Both the position numbers and the translations under genes were made by a program. A stretch of 64,000 bases of DNA, from contig NZ_CP059492.1 of assembly GCF_014041995.1 (NCBI RefSeq), positions 434,001 to 498,000 of the forward strand. Reading direction: 5' to 3'. This stretch comes from Changpingibacter yushuensis. Lineage in GTDB: Bacteria > Actinomycetota > Actinomycetes > Actinomycetales > Actinomycetaceae. Below the pieces are notes generated by a model. That model did no database searches and had not been told where the DNA came from. It saw nothing but the letters and a program-made list of their open reading frames with translations. This document shows positions 51,676 to 60,513 of the stretch, in pieces (within the stretch, counting starts at the first letter, position 1; every line of letters begins with the position of its first letter).

Positions 51676-53556
51676 ATGCGACAAGATCGCACCATAGGTA
51701 TGCTCCCCGTGCTTTATATCGGGGCATTCGTTGCGGCATTCAACGAGAACATTGTCAATGTGGCACTTGTTGACATCATGGCTGATTACCACGTTTCAGC
51801 GGGCACAGCCCAATGGCTCGTGACGGGATACATGATGATCACAACTATCATCGTGGCCATATCGGCGTATCTATACAGACGTGTCGGGGTACGGCGGTTG
51901 TTCTTCATCGGAGTGTCAATTCTCGCTGTTGGTTCAGCGGCCGCCTTCTTTGCACCATCCTTCCCTTGGCTCCTTGTATGCAGACTCTGCCAAGCCGTTG
52001 GCACCGGAATCTTCATCCCCACCATGATGAGTACGGTTATGGCAATAGCCCCACGCAAGAGACTTGGCCTCTACCTGTCCATTGGCGGAATGACAATTAC
52101 ATTTGGGCCTGCTTTTGGCCCAGTAGTGGCAGGCCTCATGGTGACCTTCTTCGGATGGCACACTATCTTCCTGCCCACGCTCGTCGCCATCCTTGCACTC
52201 GGGGTATGGGGTTACTTCGCGGTTCGCAACGTGGCTGAACCCGAACATGTCAGACTCGATGTTCCTTCGGTTCTTCTCATCGCGCTCGGCTTGCTTGGAG
52301 TGGTATTCGGACTGTCAGAGATCACAGTGAGGCCAGGAGTCGCAGCCGGATCGGCCGTGGTGGGCATTCTTATCTTGGCGGTGTTCGTGCGCCGTCAGTT
52401 CCGCCTGACCAACCCAATCCTCAGCTTTCATCCCATGACCTCGCTAAGGTTTTGGCCGTCGGCGATCCTTGTGGTGGTTGCGATGATGATGACGTTCTCG
52501 CTCTCTGTTCTATTGCCACTGTACTTTCAGGGTTCCTTTGGGATGACGGCTCTGATGGCTGGCGCATTGCTTATCCTCCCGATCCTTCTCAACTCGGCCA
52601 CGGCCGTCGTGGGCGGAAAGGTTATGGACGCGAGAGGCCCGTGGCCTTTGCTGATCATCGGCTTCGCGTTGACTGCTGTGGGTCAGCTGACGATGACTCT
52701 TGTTGCCCCGCACATGACCTGGCTCGGCGTGCTGATTGCCGCATCGATCGTGTTTGCTGGGGTGGGCCTCATTCTTTCGCCTTCTCAAGCCACTGGATTG
52801 GCCACGCTCGCGGGTAATGATCATCCACACGGTGTTGCACTGCTCAACACATCGATCCAGTTGGCCGCAGCGATCGGACCATCATTGTTGATTGGCATTC
52901 TCTCTTCGACGTCGGCCGGCCATGTCGCTTCTGGCGTCACCGCAGAACAAGCCAATGCGGCCGGATTTGCGCAGGCTATTCGTGTGGCTGGGGTGATTGC
53001 TGTGGTGGGCGTAGTAGTGGCATTCTTCTACACTCGTATGCTTGCGCGGGATCGAAAGGCCGACGTGGCAGCAAGGCCATCTATCGCTACCCTCATGCGG
53101 GCGGATGTGTTTTCTGTACCTTCAACTGCGAGCGTCCGTATGGTTGTGGAACAGTTTGTTATGAAGGGAACCTCCGGTATCCCGATCACGGATGAAAAGG
53201 GAGCGGTGTGCGGCTACATAACCGATGGCGATATTCTGCGGGCCGTCTCCGAACACGCTGACTCCGCAGCAGATATCGCATTTGGGCTCAACATCTATCG
53301 TCAGAATCCCGATTTCCAGAATCGAATCGACGAGGTTATGAGCCTCAATGTTATGGAGCTCGCAACGGATTCGGTAGTTGCTGTGGATATCAACTCATCA
53401 GTTGAAGAGGTCGCTAAGTTGCTCGGAACTCGCCGTATGAAGAAGGTGCCGGTCATGTCTGGCGGCACACTGATTGGCGTGGTGACACGCGGCGACTTGG
53501 TACGTACGTTGCTCGGTTCATTTATGACCCCCATGGACGATCAGCAAGTGCAGTAG
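51676..53556 (+). CDS. MFS transporter (DHA2/EmrB type) fused to a CBS pair
   Basis: Residues about 1-465 form a DHA2-like major facilitator with about 14 helices; motif A-like YLYRRVGVRRLFFIG and motif C-like GPAFGPVVAG are visible. Residues about 477-615 hold two CBS domains (TLMRADVFSVPSTASVRMVV; VCGYITDGDILRAVSE; DEVMSLNVMELATDSVVAVD; LIGVVTRGDLVRTLLG). CBS pairs bind adenine nucleotides, so export may be gated by ATP/AMP or a cyclic dinucleotide. The ATG at 51676 follows TAGGAA. A hairpin terminator follows. Confidence 0.87.
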   Translation: MRQDRTIGMLPVLYIGAFVAAFNENIVNVALVDIMADYHVSAGTAQWLVTGYMMITTIIVAISAYLYRRVGVRRLFFIGVSILAVGSAAAFFAPSFPWLLVCRLCQAVGTGIFIPTMMSTVMAIAPRKRLGLYLSIGGMTITFGPAFGPVVAGLMVTFFGWHTIFLPTLVAILALGVWGYFAVRNVAEPEHVRLDVPSVLLIALGLLGVVFGLSEITVRPGVAAGSAVVGILILAVFVRRQFRLTNPILSFHPMTSLRFWPSAILVVVAMMMTFSLSVLLPLYFQGSFGMTALMAGALLILPILLNSATAVVGGKVMDARGPWPLLIIGFALTAVGQLTMTLVAPHMTWLGVLIAASIVFAGVGLILSPSQATGLATLAGNDHPHGVALLNTSIQLAAAIGPSLLIGILSSTSAGHVASGVTAEQANAAGFAQAIRVAGVIAVVGVVVAFFYTRMLARDRKADVAARPSIATLMRADVFSVPSTASVRMVVEQFVMKGTSGIPITDEKGAVCGYITDGDILRAVSEHADSAADIAFGLNIYRQNPDFQNRIDEVMSLNVMELATDSVVAVDINSSVEEVAKLLGTRRMKKVPVMSGGTLIGVVTRGDLVRTLLGSFMTPMDDQQVQ

Positions 53557-53569
53557 ATACCACGAAGCT

Positions 53570-53612
53570 CGCGGGGGGTTTGGAACGAAGGTGGCGTTCC
53601 AAACCGCCCGCG
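53570..53612 (+). terminator. Hairpin terminator after the MFS-CBS gene
   Basis: An 18-bp stem with one mismatch (CGCGGGGGGTTTGGAACG) and a 7-nt loop starts 14 bp past the stop. Confidence 0.8.
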
Positions 53613-53755
53613 GCCAGCACTGCAAGTGTTGTGAGTGACTTTGGGTTCTGGCCCAACTTCCAGCGCGCCCTTGTTGCTGAAATTGGTCAGTTTGCTGTTG
53701 CTGCAATTGGTCAGTTTGCCGCGCCCGCCAGCGGCCCATGTGGTAAAACTTTGCT

Positions 53756-56077
53756 GTGCCAGCCACTTCACTCACCATCACCTCTGAGTTTTCCGACGCG
53801 CTTAAGCTCCTGGATCAAGGTCAGAGCGTGTTCCTGACCGGAAAAGCTGGTACCGGTAAGTCCACACTGATCCGATACTTCCTTGAGCGGACGGATCGGC
53901 GTGCAATCACAGTTGCCCCCACAGGTATTGCAGCGCTGAACGTGGACGGCTATACGATTCATCGTCTGTTTTCTTTCCCCACGGGAGTAGACGAGCACCT
54001 AGTTCGAAGTGGTTCCTACCGCCCAACTCGCTTCGCGAAGGCCATTCAGAGCCTAGATATTCTCATTGTTGATGAAGTCTCTATGGTTCGCGCCGATCTG
54101 TTTGATGCGATGGTCGCGGCGCTGGAGCTGTTCGGACCACACCCGGGGGAACGCTTCGGGGGAGTGCAGTTGGTGCTGGTGGGCGACTTGTTTCAGCTTC
54201 CACCGGTAGTGCGTGATTCGGAGCTCAGCCACTTTGAGCTGAGGTACAAAACACCATTCTTCTTTTCGGCTGACTCATTTGACCGCGCCACATTTCCGAC
54301 AGTTGAGCTGACCACTGTGTTTCGCCAGATTGGTGATTCTCGTATGGTCGAACTTCTGAACTCGGTGCGTGAAGGCTCCCTGTTGCAGAACGCCCGCGCC
54401 GAATTGAACCGCCACACTGATCCCGCCTTTGAACCGGATGTAAACGATTTTTGGTTGACCTTGGCAACTACGAATCGGATTGTTGGGGCGCGCAACCGGG
54501 CAATGCTTGAACGGCTTCCTCTTCCACCAGTTCATTTTCATGCCACATGTCATGGGGACCTAGACGGTTTTGATGTACCTACGGAGTCGGACCTTGCGAT
54601 TGCCGTGGGCGCTCAGATCATGTTGTTGAACAATGATTCTGGTAACAGGTGGGTCAACGGGAGCATCGGCCGGGTAGAGGCCATCACGCAGGAGGAAGAT
54701 GAACCGGTTGTTACCGTTCTGCTTCGCGATGGCGGCCGCGTAAACGTGGAGCGCCATACATGGGAGATCACTCGCCCGCGAGTGGACGGAGGCCGGTTGG
54801 CGCACGACGTCGTCGGCTCTTTCCGGCAGTTGCCGATGAAGCTGGCATGGGCGATCACTATTCACAAGAGCCAGGGCCAAACTCTGGATCGGGTGATCGT
54901 TGATCTTACCGGTGGAACGTTTGCGAATGGGCAGTTGTATGTGGCGCTGAGCCGGTGTACGAACCTCAATGGTCTGGTGCTCAAGCGCGATGTGCTTCCC
55001 CGCGATCTCAAGACTGATATCCGCGTTCGCAGGTTCTTGAACACGTCGAACGCTTCTGCCCAGACGCTCGGCAACGTCTATATCGCCGCACTAACGGTAG
55101 GGAACGAGGGCGATCGATATCGGCCACGTCCCGTGGAGATCGCTGTTGTGACCGACGACGACGAAGCGACAACGGTTGTCAATCCCACGAGCGATTTGTA
55201 TCAGGCGGAGCAAGCCTACGGGATCACTACTCGTGACACTCAGCTGGCGCCCGTTCTATCTGAGGCATGGGCCGCCCTCTCACCGCTGTTAGCCGGGCGC
55301 GTACCTGCCGGCGTCGGTATTGATACCACGCTGAGCATCATTGACTCTGAGCTGAAGCGGAACGGCATCGTTGAAATGACACCCTTGGGTCGCGAGATCC
55401 CCATCGAGGCTGTGAATTCGGCTGAGCGCAAGGGACTTGAATCGGGTAGGGCACTCGACCGTGCCCGCGCGATGCGTGCCACTGGAATGCGCGTATTTGG
55501 TCAGGAAGCCGGTGGAGGCACAGCCTTCCCTGCGCAGCCACGAGGACGCGGATTTGTGCTTGCTAGGACGACCGGTGTGGATGGGGTGAAGGGCCCGGAC
55601 GGTTTCACTGTGGGCGGCAATCTCGGCGCTGACGATGACCCAGCTCAGGAGCTTGCCACGCTGTTAAAGGGCGCATGGGAGCGTGTGGTTGATCGTGATA
55701 GAGAAGTGGTGGAACGCATCCAGACGGTCGAGCAGCGCTATGGCGTGAGCATTCTTCCGGAGGATTTCCACCTTGCAGAGAGTGCCGAGTTGAGCGCTAT
55801 TTTGGTCCCGGGTGCTCGCCTGTGCTTCACCGGAACGGCTGTGGTTGCAGGGCGGGGTGTAGTTGATCGCACTGACCTGCAGAGGATCGCTGTGGATCGT
55901 GGGCTGGCACTTTCGGAGAACATGACGAAGACGCGTACAGATGTTCTGGTGGTGGCCGCGCGGGGCACACAGTCAGGCAAGGCGAAGAATGCGGCCCAAT
56001 GGAAGAAGCCTGTCATCACTGTGGACGAGTTCCTCGGGTGGGCTGAGGAGCTGGCTGGGTCTGAGAACGTAGCGTGA
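53756..56077 (+). CDS. Pif1/RecD-like SF1B helicase with C-terminal BRCT-like domain
   Basis: The 773-aa protein has SF1 motifs in order: Walker A LTGKAGTGKST (28-38), APTGIAALNVDG, Walker B ILIVDEVSMV, LVGDLFQLPPV, FRQ, and the 2B/UvrD-C motif AITIHKSQGQTLDRV and YVALSRC. Residues about 430-670 are unassigned. The end (about 680-765, ARLCFTGTAVVAGRG, then SENMTKTRTDVLVVAARGTQ) matches a BRCT domain as in NAD ligase or DnaQ-BRCT. The start is GTG with TAAAAC 7 nt upstream, so a leaderless mRNA is likely. A role in unwinding G4 or recombination intermediates is inferred. Confidence 0.85.
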   Translation: MPATSLTITSEFSDALKLLDQGQSVFLTGKAGTGKSTLIRYFLERTDRRAITVAPTGIAALNVDGYTIHRLFSFPTGVDEHLVRSGSYRPTRFAKAIQSLDILIVDEVSMVRADLFDAMVAALELFGPHPGERFGGVQLVLVGDLFQLPPVVRDSELSHFELRYKTPFFFSADSFDRATFPTVELTTVFRQIGDSRMVELLNSVREGSLLQNARAELNRHTDPAFEPDVNDFWLTLATTNRIVGARNRAMLERLPLPPVHFHATCHGDLDGFDVPTESDLAIAVGAQIMLLNNDSGNRWVNGSIGRVEAITQEEDEPVVTVLLRDGGRVNVERHTWEITRPRVDGGRLAHDVVGSFRQLPMKLAWAITIHKSQGQTLDRVIVDLTGGTFANGQLYVALSRCTNLNGLVLKRDVLPRDLKTDIRVRRFLNTSNASAQTLGNVYIAALTVGNEGDRYRPRPVEIAVVTDDDEATTVVNPTSDLYQAEQAYGITTRDTQLAPVLSEAWAALSPLLAGRVPAGVGIDTTLSIIDSELKRNGIVEMTPLGREIPIEAVNSAERKGLESGRALDRARAMRATGMRVFGQEAGGGTAFPAQPRGRGFVLARTTGVDGVKGPDGFTVGGNLGADDDPAQELATLLKGAWERVVDRDREVVERIQTVEQRYGVSILPEDFHLAESAELSAILVPGARLCFTGTAVVAGRGVVDRTDLQRIAVDRGLALSENMTKTRTDVLVVAARGTQSGKAKNAAQWKKPVITVDEFLGWAEELAGSENVA

Positions 56078-56126
56078 GCGTTCTAGCTGGAGCGTTCTGG
56101 CGTGAGCGTTCTAGCTGGAGCGTTCT
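56072..56126. repeat. Two-copy 28-bp tandem repeat after the helicase gene
   Basis: GCGTGAGCGTTCTAGCTGGA followed by GCGTTCT recurs with a 28-bp period at 56072 and 56100, spanning the helicase stop and the gap to nrdG. Confidence 0.75.
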
Positions 56127-56889
56127 AGTGTGAGCCTTCGCCCGCCAGTCGTTCCTTCGTGTAGATCTCGGGAATATGGTGCGCCAGATCGCGCGTGCGA
56201 CTCCATGTCATACATTCCCCGGTGGCAAGAGATGCCGGCACGTCGATGATGCGCTGGTTTGAGGATCCACGGAATTGAAGCAGGAGGTCTTTCTGCGACT
56301 CTATGTACCGCCCATCCACAAGGACGTCTGTGAGTGAGAGCAGCTCGAGTTTGTCTGCGGTCTCACCAGCACGCATGAGTTCTTCCCACGTGTAGCCGGT
56401 CCAGCACCAGATGTCACGAGTGGTCCCGAACTCTTGGCGTATCCGGCGTGCCAGTGGGAGCAGGACGGGGGTGTTGAGCATGGGCTCGCCACCAAGGAAG
56501 GTCATGCCTTGAACGTAGGTCTTTGAGAGGTCAGAGATGATCCGATCCTCTAGTTCTCGCGTGTACGGCTGGCCCGCGCGAAAGTTCCAGATGGATTCGT
56601 TCCAACAGCCTTCACATTGAAATGGGCAGCCGCTGACGTACAGCGAGCACCGGATGCCCTCGCCGTCCGTCATGATGAAGCGCTTGTAATCTGCGATCAT
56701 CTTTTGGCTGAGGTGTTCGCCCTGCCATTGGCCAGCCCGTGGATTGCGGGACGTCTGGCAAGGCACACCAGGCCCGAGGCGCTGCGCGGACTCACAACCT
56801 TCCCCGGGCCCAGAGGCGCTTTGGTTTCCCAAATCCACGTGGCCTTGGCCCGAGGTTGGGCCAAGGATCGGCCCATGGGACCCACTCAT
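56125..56889 (-). CDS. nrdG: Anaerobic ribonucleotide reductase activating protein
   Basis: NrdG is a radical-SAM enzyme that installs the glycyl radical on NrdD. The 254-aa protein has the CxxxCxxC cluster site SGCPFQCEGCW (C88, C92, C95), FLGGEPM, WCWTGYTWEELM and VLVDGRYI. The ATG at 56889 overlaps the nrdD stop (ATGA), but the first 63 residues (Gly/Ser/Pro-rich) precede the usual family start IADYKRFIMTDGEG; an internal ATG at 56700 would give the standard 191-aa form. Both are possible. Confidence 0.93.
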   Translation of the reverse strand: MSGSHGPILGPTSGQGHVDLGNQSASGPGEGCESAQRLGPGVPCQTSRNPRAGQWQGEHLSQKMIADYKRFIMTDGEGIRCSLYVSGCPFQCEGCWNESIWNFRAGQPYTRELEDRIISDLSKTYVQGMTFLGGEPMLNTPVLLPLARRIRQEFGTTRDIWCWTGYTWEELMRAGETADKLELLSLTDVLVDGRYIESQKDLLLQFRGSSNQRIIDVPASLATGECMTWSRTRDLAHHIPEIYTKERLAGEGSH

Positions 56890-59285
56890 TCGAGTTCGCC
56901 GTTGAACCACTCGCGGCGAGTACCGTCTGCCAGCATTACGTGGCCAGTTTCGCCAGCCATGTGCTTGACGCGGTGGGTGATCTCCTCATGCCGCCCGTGC
57001 ACCATGGGGCGCTGCACAGGGTTGCCTAGGTATCCGCAGGTCCTCTTTGTGACGTCGCACTTCTCAGGATCCTGATTCCCACACTCGGGGCAGCGGAAGC
57101 CCTCTGCTGTGGGTTCGAAGTCCCCTTCGAACCCACAGGCGTAGCAATGATCGATAGGGGTGTTGGTGCCCAGGTACCCGATCCCGATCTCACGCGCATA
57201 GTCCCACACAGCCTCCAAGGCCTTTGGGTTCTGCTGCATAGATGGAAACTCGCAGTAGTTGATGAAACCGCCGGAGGCGTAGGCGGGGAAGTCGACCTCA
57301 TAGTCGAGTTTCTCCATGGGAGTTGGGCGCAGCCAGACGGGGTAGTGGAATGAGTTGGTGTAGAAGTCGTGATCAGTTACGCGTTCGATTTCTCCGAAAG
57401 CCGCCTTATCTAGTCTGGCGAATCTGTCAGTCAAGCTCTCAGCTGGAGTTGAGTACACGGAGTAGTGGTAGCCTTCGCCAGCCTCCCATTCGGAGCACAG
57501 TTCGGCCATGCGGCGTACGATGGACAGCGCGAACTCGCGACCAGCGGGGTCCCAGGAGTGGTCACTGATCCAGTCCTTGCCATAGAACACAGAGACTGTT
57601 TCCGCTAGGCCGATGTAGCCCAATGAAATCGACGCGCGCCCGTTGCGGAACAAGGTATCGACGTCGTCGTCGGCATTCAGGCGCCCGAATGCGCCGTGTT
57701 GATAGAGGCTGGGAGCTGCGGCAGGTTCAGCCTCCCGGCAGCGGTCTATACGGAATCGCAGGGCCTTGTGTGCAACTCCCATGCGTTCGTCGAACAGCTT
57801 CCAGAACTGGTCAATACTGCCCTGCGCTTCCAAAGCGATGCGCGGGATGTTGACCGTGACAACGCCGAGGTTCATCCGGCCATCTTCCACGGGTTGCCCA
57901 GTTTCTGGATCAGTCCAGGCGTGGAGGAATGAACGGCACCCCATAGGCGCCTTGAACGAACCGGTGATACGCACGATGTTTTCGTAGAACAGCACGTCAG
58001 GGTACATGCGCTTGGTAGAGCACTCGAGTGCGAGTTCCTTGAGATCATAGTTTGGATCGCCGGGTGCAGCGTTGATGCCCGCTTTGATGGTGAAGGTCAG
58101 CTTGGGGAAGATCGCAGTGCGTTCCTCAGCGCCCAGCCCGCGGATGCGGTTAAGGAAGATGGCGCGTTGAATTTCGCGCGCAAACCATGAGGTGCCAAGC
58201 CCAAAACCGACGGTGACAAATGGGGTTTGGCCATTGCTCACCCGGTTGGAGTTGATCTGGTATTCCATGGTTTGCATGGCGTCATAGATGGATTTGCGGG
58301 TCAGAAGCTTGGCGTAGACCTCACGTAGTTGCTCAAGCTTTGGCGCTTCGGTTGTGAAGGGGGTATCCGCCGGCAGCGGTTCCCGATCTTCCGTGTGCAA
58401 CCAACCCGGTTCGCCAGCCTTGAGTGTGGCGATGATGTTCGTGGCCAGCTCTTCATCGGTGCCATCGGGGATCATGATCCGGGCCATCTTCAGATGCTTG
58501 CGGTAATCGAGTTCCGCATATGGAGCAAGCATCTCATCGCACCTGTTGACGGTCTGGCCGCCGTACTGTGCACTCGCGATGTCCTTGATGATCTGGGTGA
58601 TCTGTGTTGTGGCAGTACCGATTGAGTGCGGGGACTCCATGCGTGCATTACCCAGCACAAAACCACGGGCCAACATGTCACCGAAATCAGGCAAGGAGCA
58701 GTTGGTCATGGACGTGAAAGGGCTGTAGTCCATGTCATGGAAGTGGAGCTGGCCCTTCATGTGTGCGTTGGCCACGTCGGCAGGCAGTTGTGAGAGTGCG
58801 GTGGCCTTGGAGACGGACCCGGCAAGCAGATCGCGTTGAGTTGCGAACACCCGGCTGTCCTTGTTCGCGTTCTCCTTAACCAGTGATTCGTCGCGATCCA
58901 CGAGCTTCTTAACAGCCTCGTTGACGTCACTAGCCTTGGAGCGCTCAATGTCACGGCGAAGGCGGTAGGAGGTATATGCCTGCGCAACCTCGTACTCGTG
59001 GGCATTGACAAGCGCACGTTCCACAAGAGTCTGGATCGTTGCAATATCCACAGGCCCGCCTTGGCGGTGGGAGAGCGCGTCAACCACTTCGTCTACGATC
59101 GCTTCTATGTTCTGGGCACGCGCGGGATCTTCATCCCGGTGCACATCGTCATAAGCGGAAACAACGGCGTTCGTGATCCGGTCCCGATCAAAATCGACTA
59201 ACCGTCCGTCACGCTTTTCGACGGTTCGCGGGATTGCCAAATTGCCCTGTGCTGATGGGCGTTCGACGACTTCAGTGGCGGTCAT
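56886..59285 (-). CDS. nrdD: Anaerobic (class III) ribonucleoside-triphosphate reductase
   Basis: NrdD makes dNTPs without oxygen. The 799-aa protein has an N-terminal ATP-cone (about 17-110, TVEKRDGRLVDFDRDRITNA), the core with HFHDMDYSPFTSMTNCSLPD and FGLGTSWFAREIQRAIF, a C-terminal four-Cys zinc site (CYACGFEGDF; CPECGN) and the glycyl-radical loop KRTCGYLGNPVQRPM. AGAAGAGGAAC precedes the ATG at 59285. It is coupled to nrdG, and upstream paired sites look like NrdR boxes. It indicates growth under anoxia. Confidence 0.97.
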   Translation of the reverse strand: MTATEVVERPSAQGNLAIPRTVEKRDGRLVDFDRDRITNAVVSAYDDVHRDEDPARAQNIEAIVDEVVDALSHRQGGPVDIATIQTLVERALVNAHEYEVAQAYTSYRLRRDIERSKASDVNEAVKKLVDRDESLVKENANKDSRVFATQRDLLAGSVSKATALSQLPADVANAHMKGQLHFHDMDYSPFTSMTNCSLPDFGDMLARGFVLGNARMESPHSIGTATTQITQIIKDIASAQYGGQTVNRCDEMLAPYAELDYRKHLKMARIMIPDGTDEELATNIIATLKAGEPGWLHTEDREPLPADTPFTTEAPKLEQLREVYAKLLTRKSIYDAMQTMEYQINSNRVSNGQTPFVTVGFGLGTSWFAREIQRAIFLNRIRGLGAEERTAIFPKLTFTIKAGINAAPGDPNYDLKELALECSTKRMYPDVLFYENIVRITGSFKAPMGCRSFLHAWTDPETGQPVEDGRMNLGVVTVNIPRIALEAQGSIDQFWKLFDERMGVAHKALRFRIDRCREAEPAAAPSLYQHGAFGRLNADDDVDTLFRNGRASISLGYIGLAETVSVFYGKDWISDHSWDPAGREFALSIVRRMAELCSEWEAGEGYHYSVYSTPAESLTDRFARLDKAAFGEIERVTDHDFYTNSFHYPVWLRPTPMEKLDYEVDFPAYASGGFINYCEFPSMQQNPKALEAVWDYAREIGIGYLGTNTPIDHCYACGFEGDFEPTAEGFRCPECGNQDPEKCDVTKRTCGYLGNPVQRPMVHGRHEEITHRVKHMAGETGHVMLADGTRREWFNGELE

Positions 59286-59309
59286 GGTTCCTCTTCTCAC
59301 TACCCCTCA

Positions 59310-59356
59310 ACACTACATCTTGGGGCCCAGAGGTGCTTACGACCCACATGTTGTGT
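59310..59356. promoter_or_regulatory. Tandem NrdR-box-like sites upstream of nrdD
   Basis: ACACTACATCTTGGGG (59310-59325) and GACCCACATGTTGTGT (59341-59356) share the core CnACATnTTGnG and start exactly 31 bp apart, the spacing expected for paired NrdR boxes (consensus acaCwAtATaTwGwgt). They lie 25-70 bp before the nrdD start. The rest of the gap to 59658 shows no gene. Confidence 0.6.
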
Positions 59357-59658
59357 GTCGCTTCGAATGAAGCGTGGTGTGGCGCCACCTTGCCAGAATG
59401 AAATGGCTTTGTCTGGCCGATCTGAGGGGCGTGCTCCCATCTCCTCTCAAGGTCGGTGATCATTGCCACGGCCGTTGCTTTTGGATGGGGCGCATGGATC
59501 TGGTACATCGCTGCGCGGTGGTCGCCTTAGAGTCGGCTAATGTGCATGGCTGCGCATCCGAGCACTGGCTGACCGGCTTTCGGTTAGTCGGTTTTCGGAT
59601 AGTCGGCATATCGGCGCAGCGCAGTTCCTCCACAGAACGTGCGCGGGCTGTGAGATTC

Positions 59659-60363
59659 CTACCGGGTGCGAGCCAGCTTCCTGAGCAGAGAGGCCAGTTG
59701 TGCCTGTTCCGCAGGGGAGAGTGGTGCGAAGTACTGCTCGGAGTGGGCGGTTCCCTCGGAGAGGATGCTGTGCGCAGTTGCTGTTCCCGCTTCAGTGAGC
59801 TGGACTCTGGTTGCCCTGCGGTCCTTGGGATCGGGGCTGCGCTCCACCAAGCCTTTGGCCTCAAGTTGGTCGATGACTTCCGTGGCTGAACGTGGAGTGA
59901 TGCCTAGCCGATCGGCGATGGCGCTAGGCCGAGCGTCCCCGTCGCACTCCGAAAGGGTACGCAGAGCTCGCCACTGAAATGGAGTTAACTCCCAAGGTTC
60001 GAGCTGCGCAATCCACGTTCGTCTCAATGTTCGGGAAGTGTGGTGCATAAGGCTACGAAGATCGGCAGTCTCGGGATCAAAGGATTCGGGGCCTCTGTGT
60101 TTGTGCCCGTGATGAGTCGCGGCCGGGTGTAGATAGTCAAGCTTCTGGCGGTCCGGCCAGCTTTTCGCCTCAACCCCGTTTACACTTTTCGCCTCAACCG
60201 AGTGCGCGTTCTCCGCCTCACCCGAATGTGCGTTCTCCGCCTTACCCAAGCGTGGGTTCTCCGCCTCACCCGAGTGCGCGTTCTTGACGTCAAACTCATG
60301 CGCGCCCTCACCTGCAGAGGCCTGTGAGTTGCGTGGTGCTGCCCGATTCCCTAGATCGCCCAT
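59659..60363 (-). CDS. MarR-family regulator with repetitive N-terminal extension
   Basis: The 234-aa protein has a C-terminal MarR domain (about 100-232: TPFQWRALRTLSECDGDARP, GITPRSATEVIDQLEAKGLV, DPKDRRATRVQLTEAG). The first 90 residues are a hydrophilic extension with degenerate 9-10 residue repeats (AHSGEAEN, PRLGKAEN, AHSGEAEN, AHSVEAKS, NGVEAKS). It is divergent from an ABC exporter across a perfect palindrome and probably represses it. The extension may be dispensable; an internal start near residue 97 is possible. Confidence 0.85.
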   Translation of the reverse strand: MGDLGNRAAPRNSQASAGEGAHEFDVKNAHSGEAENPRLGKAENAHSGEAENAHSVEAKSVNGVEAKSWPDRQKLDYLHPAATHHGHKHRGPESFDPETADLRSLMHHTSRTLRRTWIAQLEPWELTPFQWRALRTLSECDGDARPSAIADRLGITPRSATEVIDQLEAKGLVERSPDPKDRRATRVQLTEAGTATAHSILSEGTAHSEQYFAPLSPAEQAQLASLLRKLARTR

Positions 60364-60397
60364 GGAGCAAGCCTAACACTCTTGACGGTTACCACAT

Positions 60398-60414
60398 AGT
60401 GAGGTAACCTCACT
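60398..60414. promoter_or_regulatory. Perfect palindromic MarR operator between regulator and exporter
   Basis: AGTGAGGT-A-ACCTCACT is a 17-bp perfect inverted repeat 35 bp from the MarR start and 100 bp from the exporter start. A second, wider inverted repeat (GGTTACC at 60388-60394 with GGTAACC at 60403-60409) overlaps it. Both point to a MarR dimer site. Confidence 0.7.
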
Positions 60415-60513
60415 AATTGATTACGGACACACAGTTCCCGAAGCACACGAGGCACCACGTGCCCCACACATACCACGTGCTTTATCTCGGACCTCTCACT
60501 ATGGAGGTGACCC

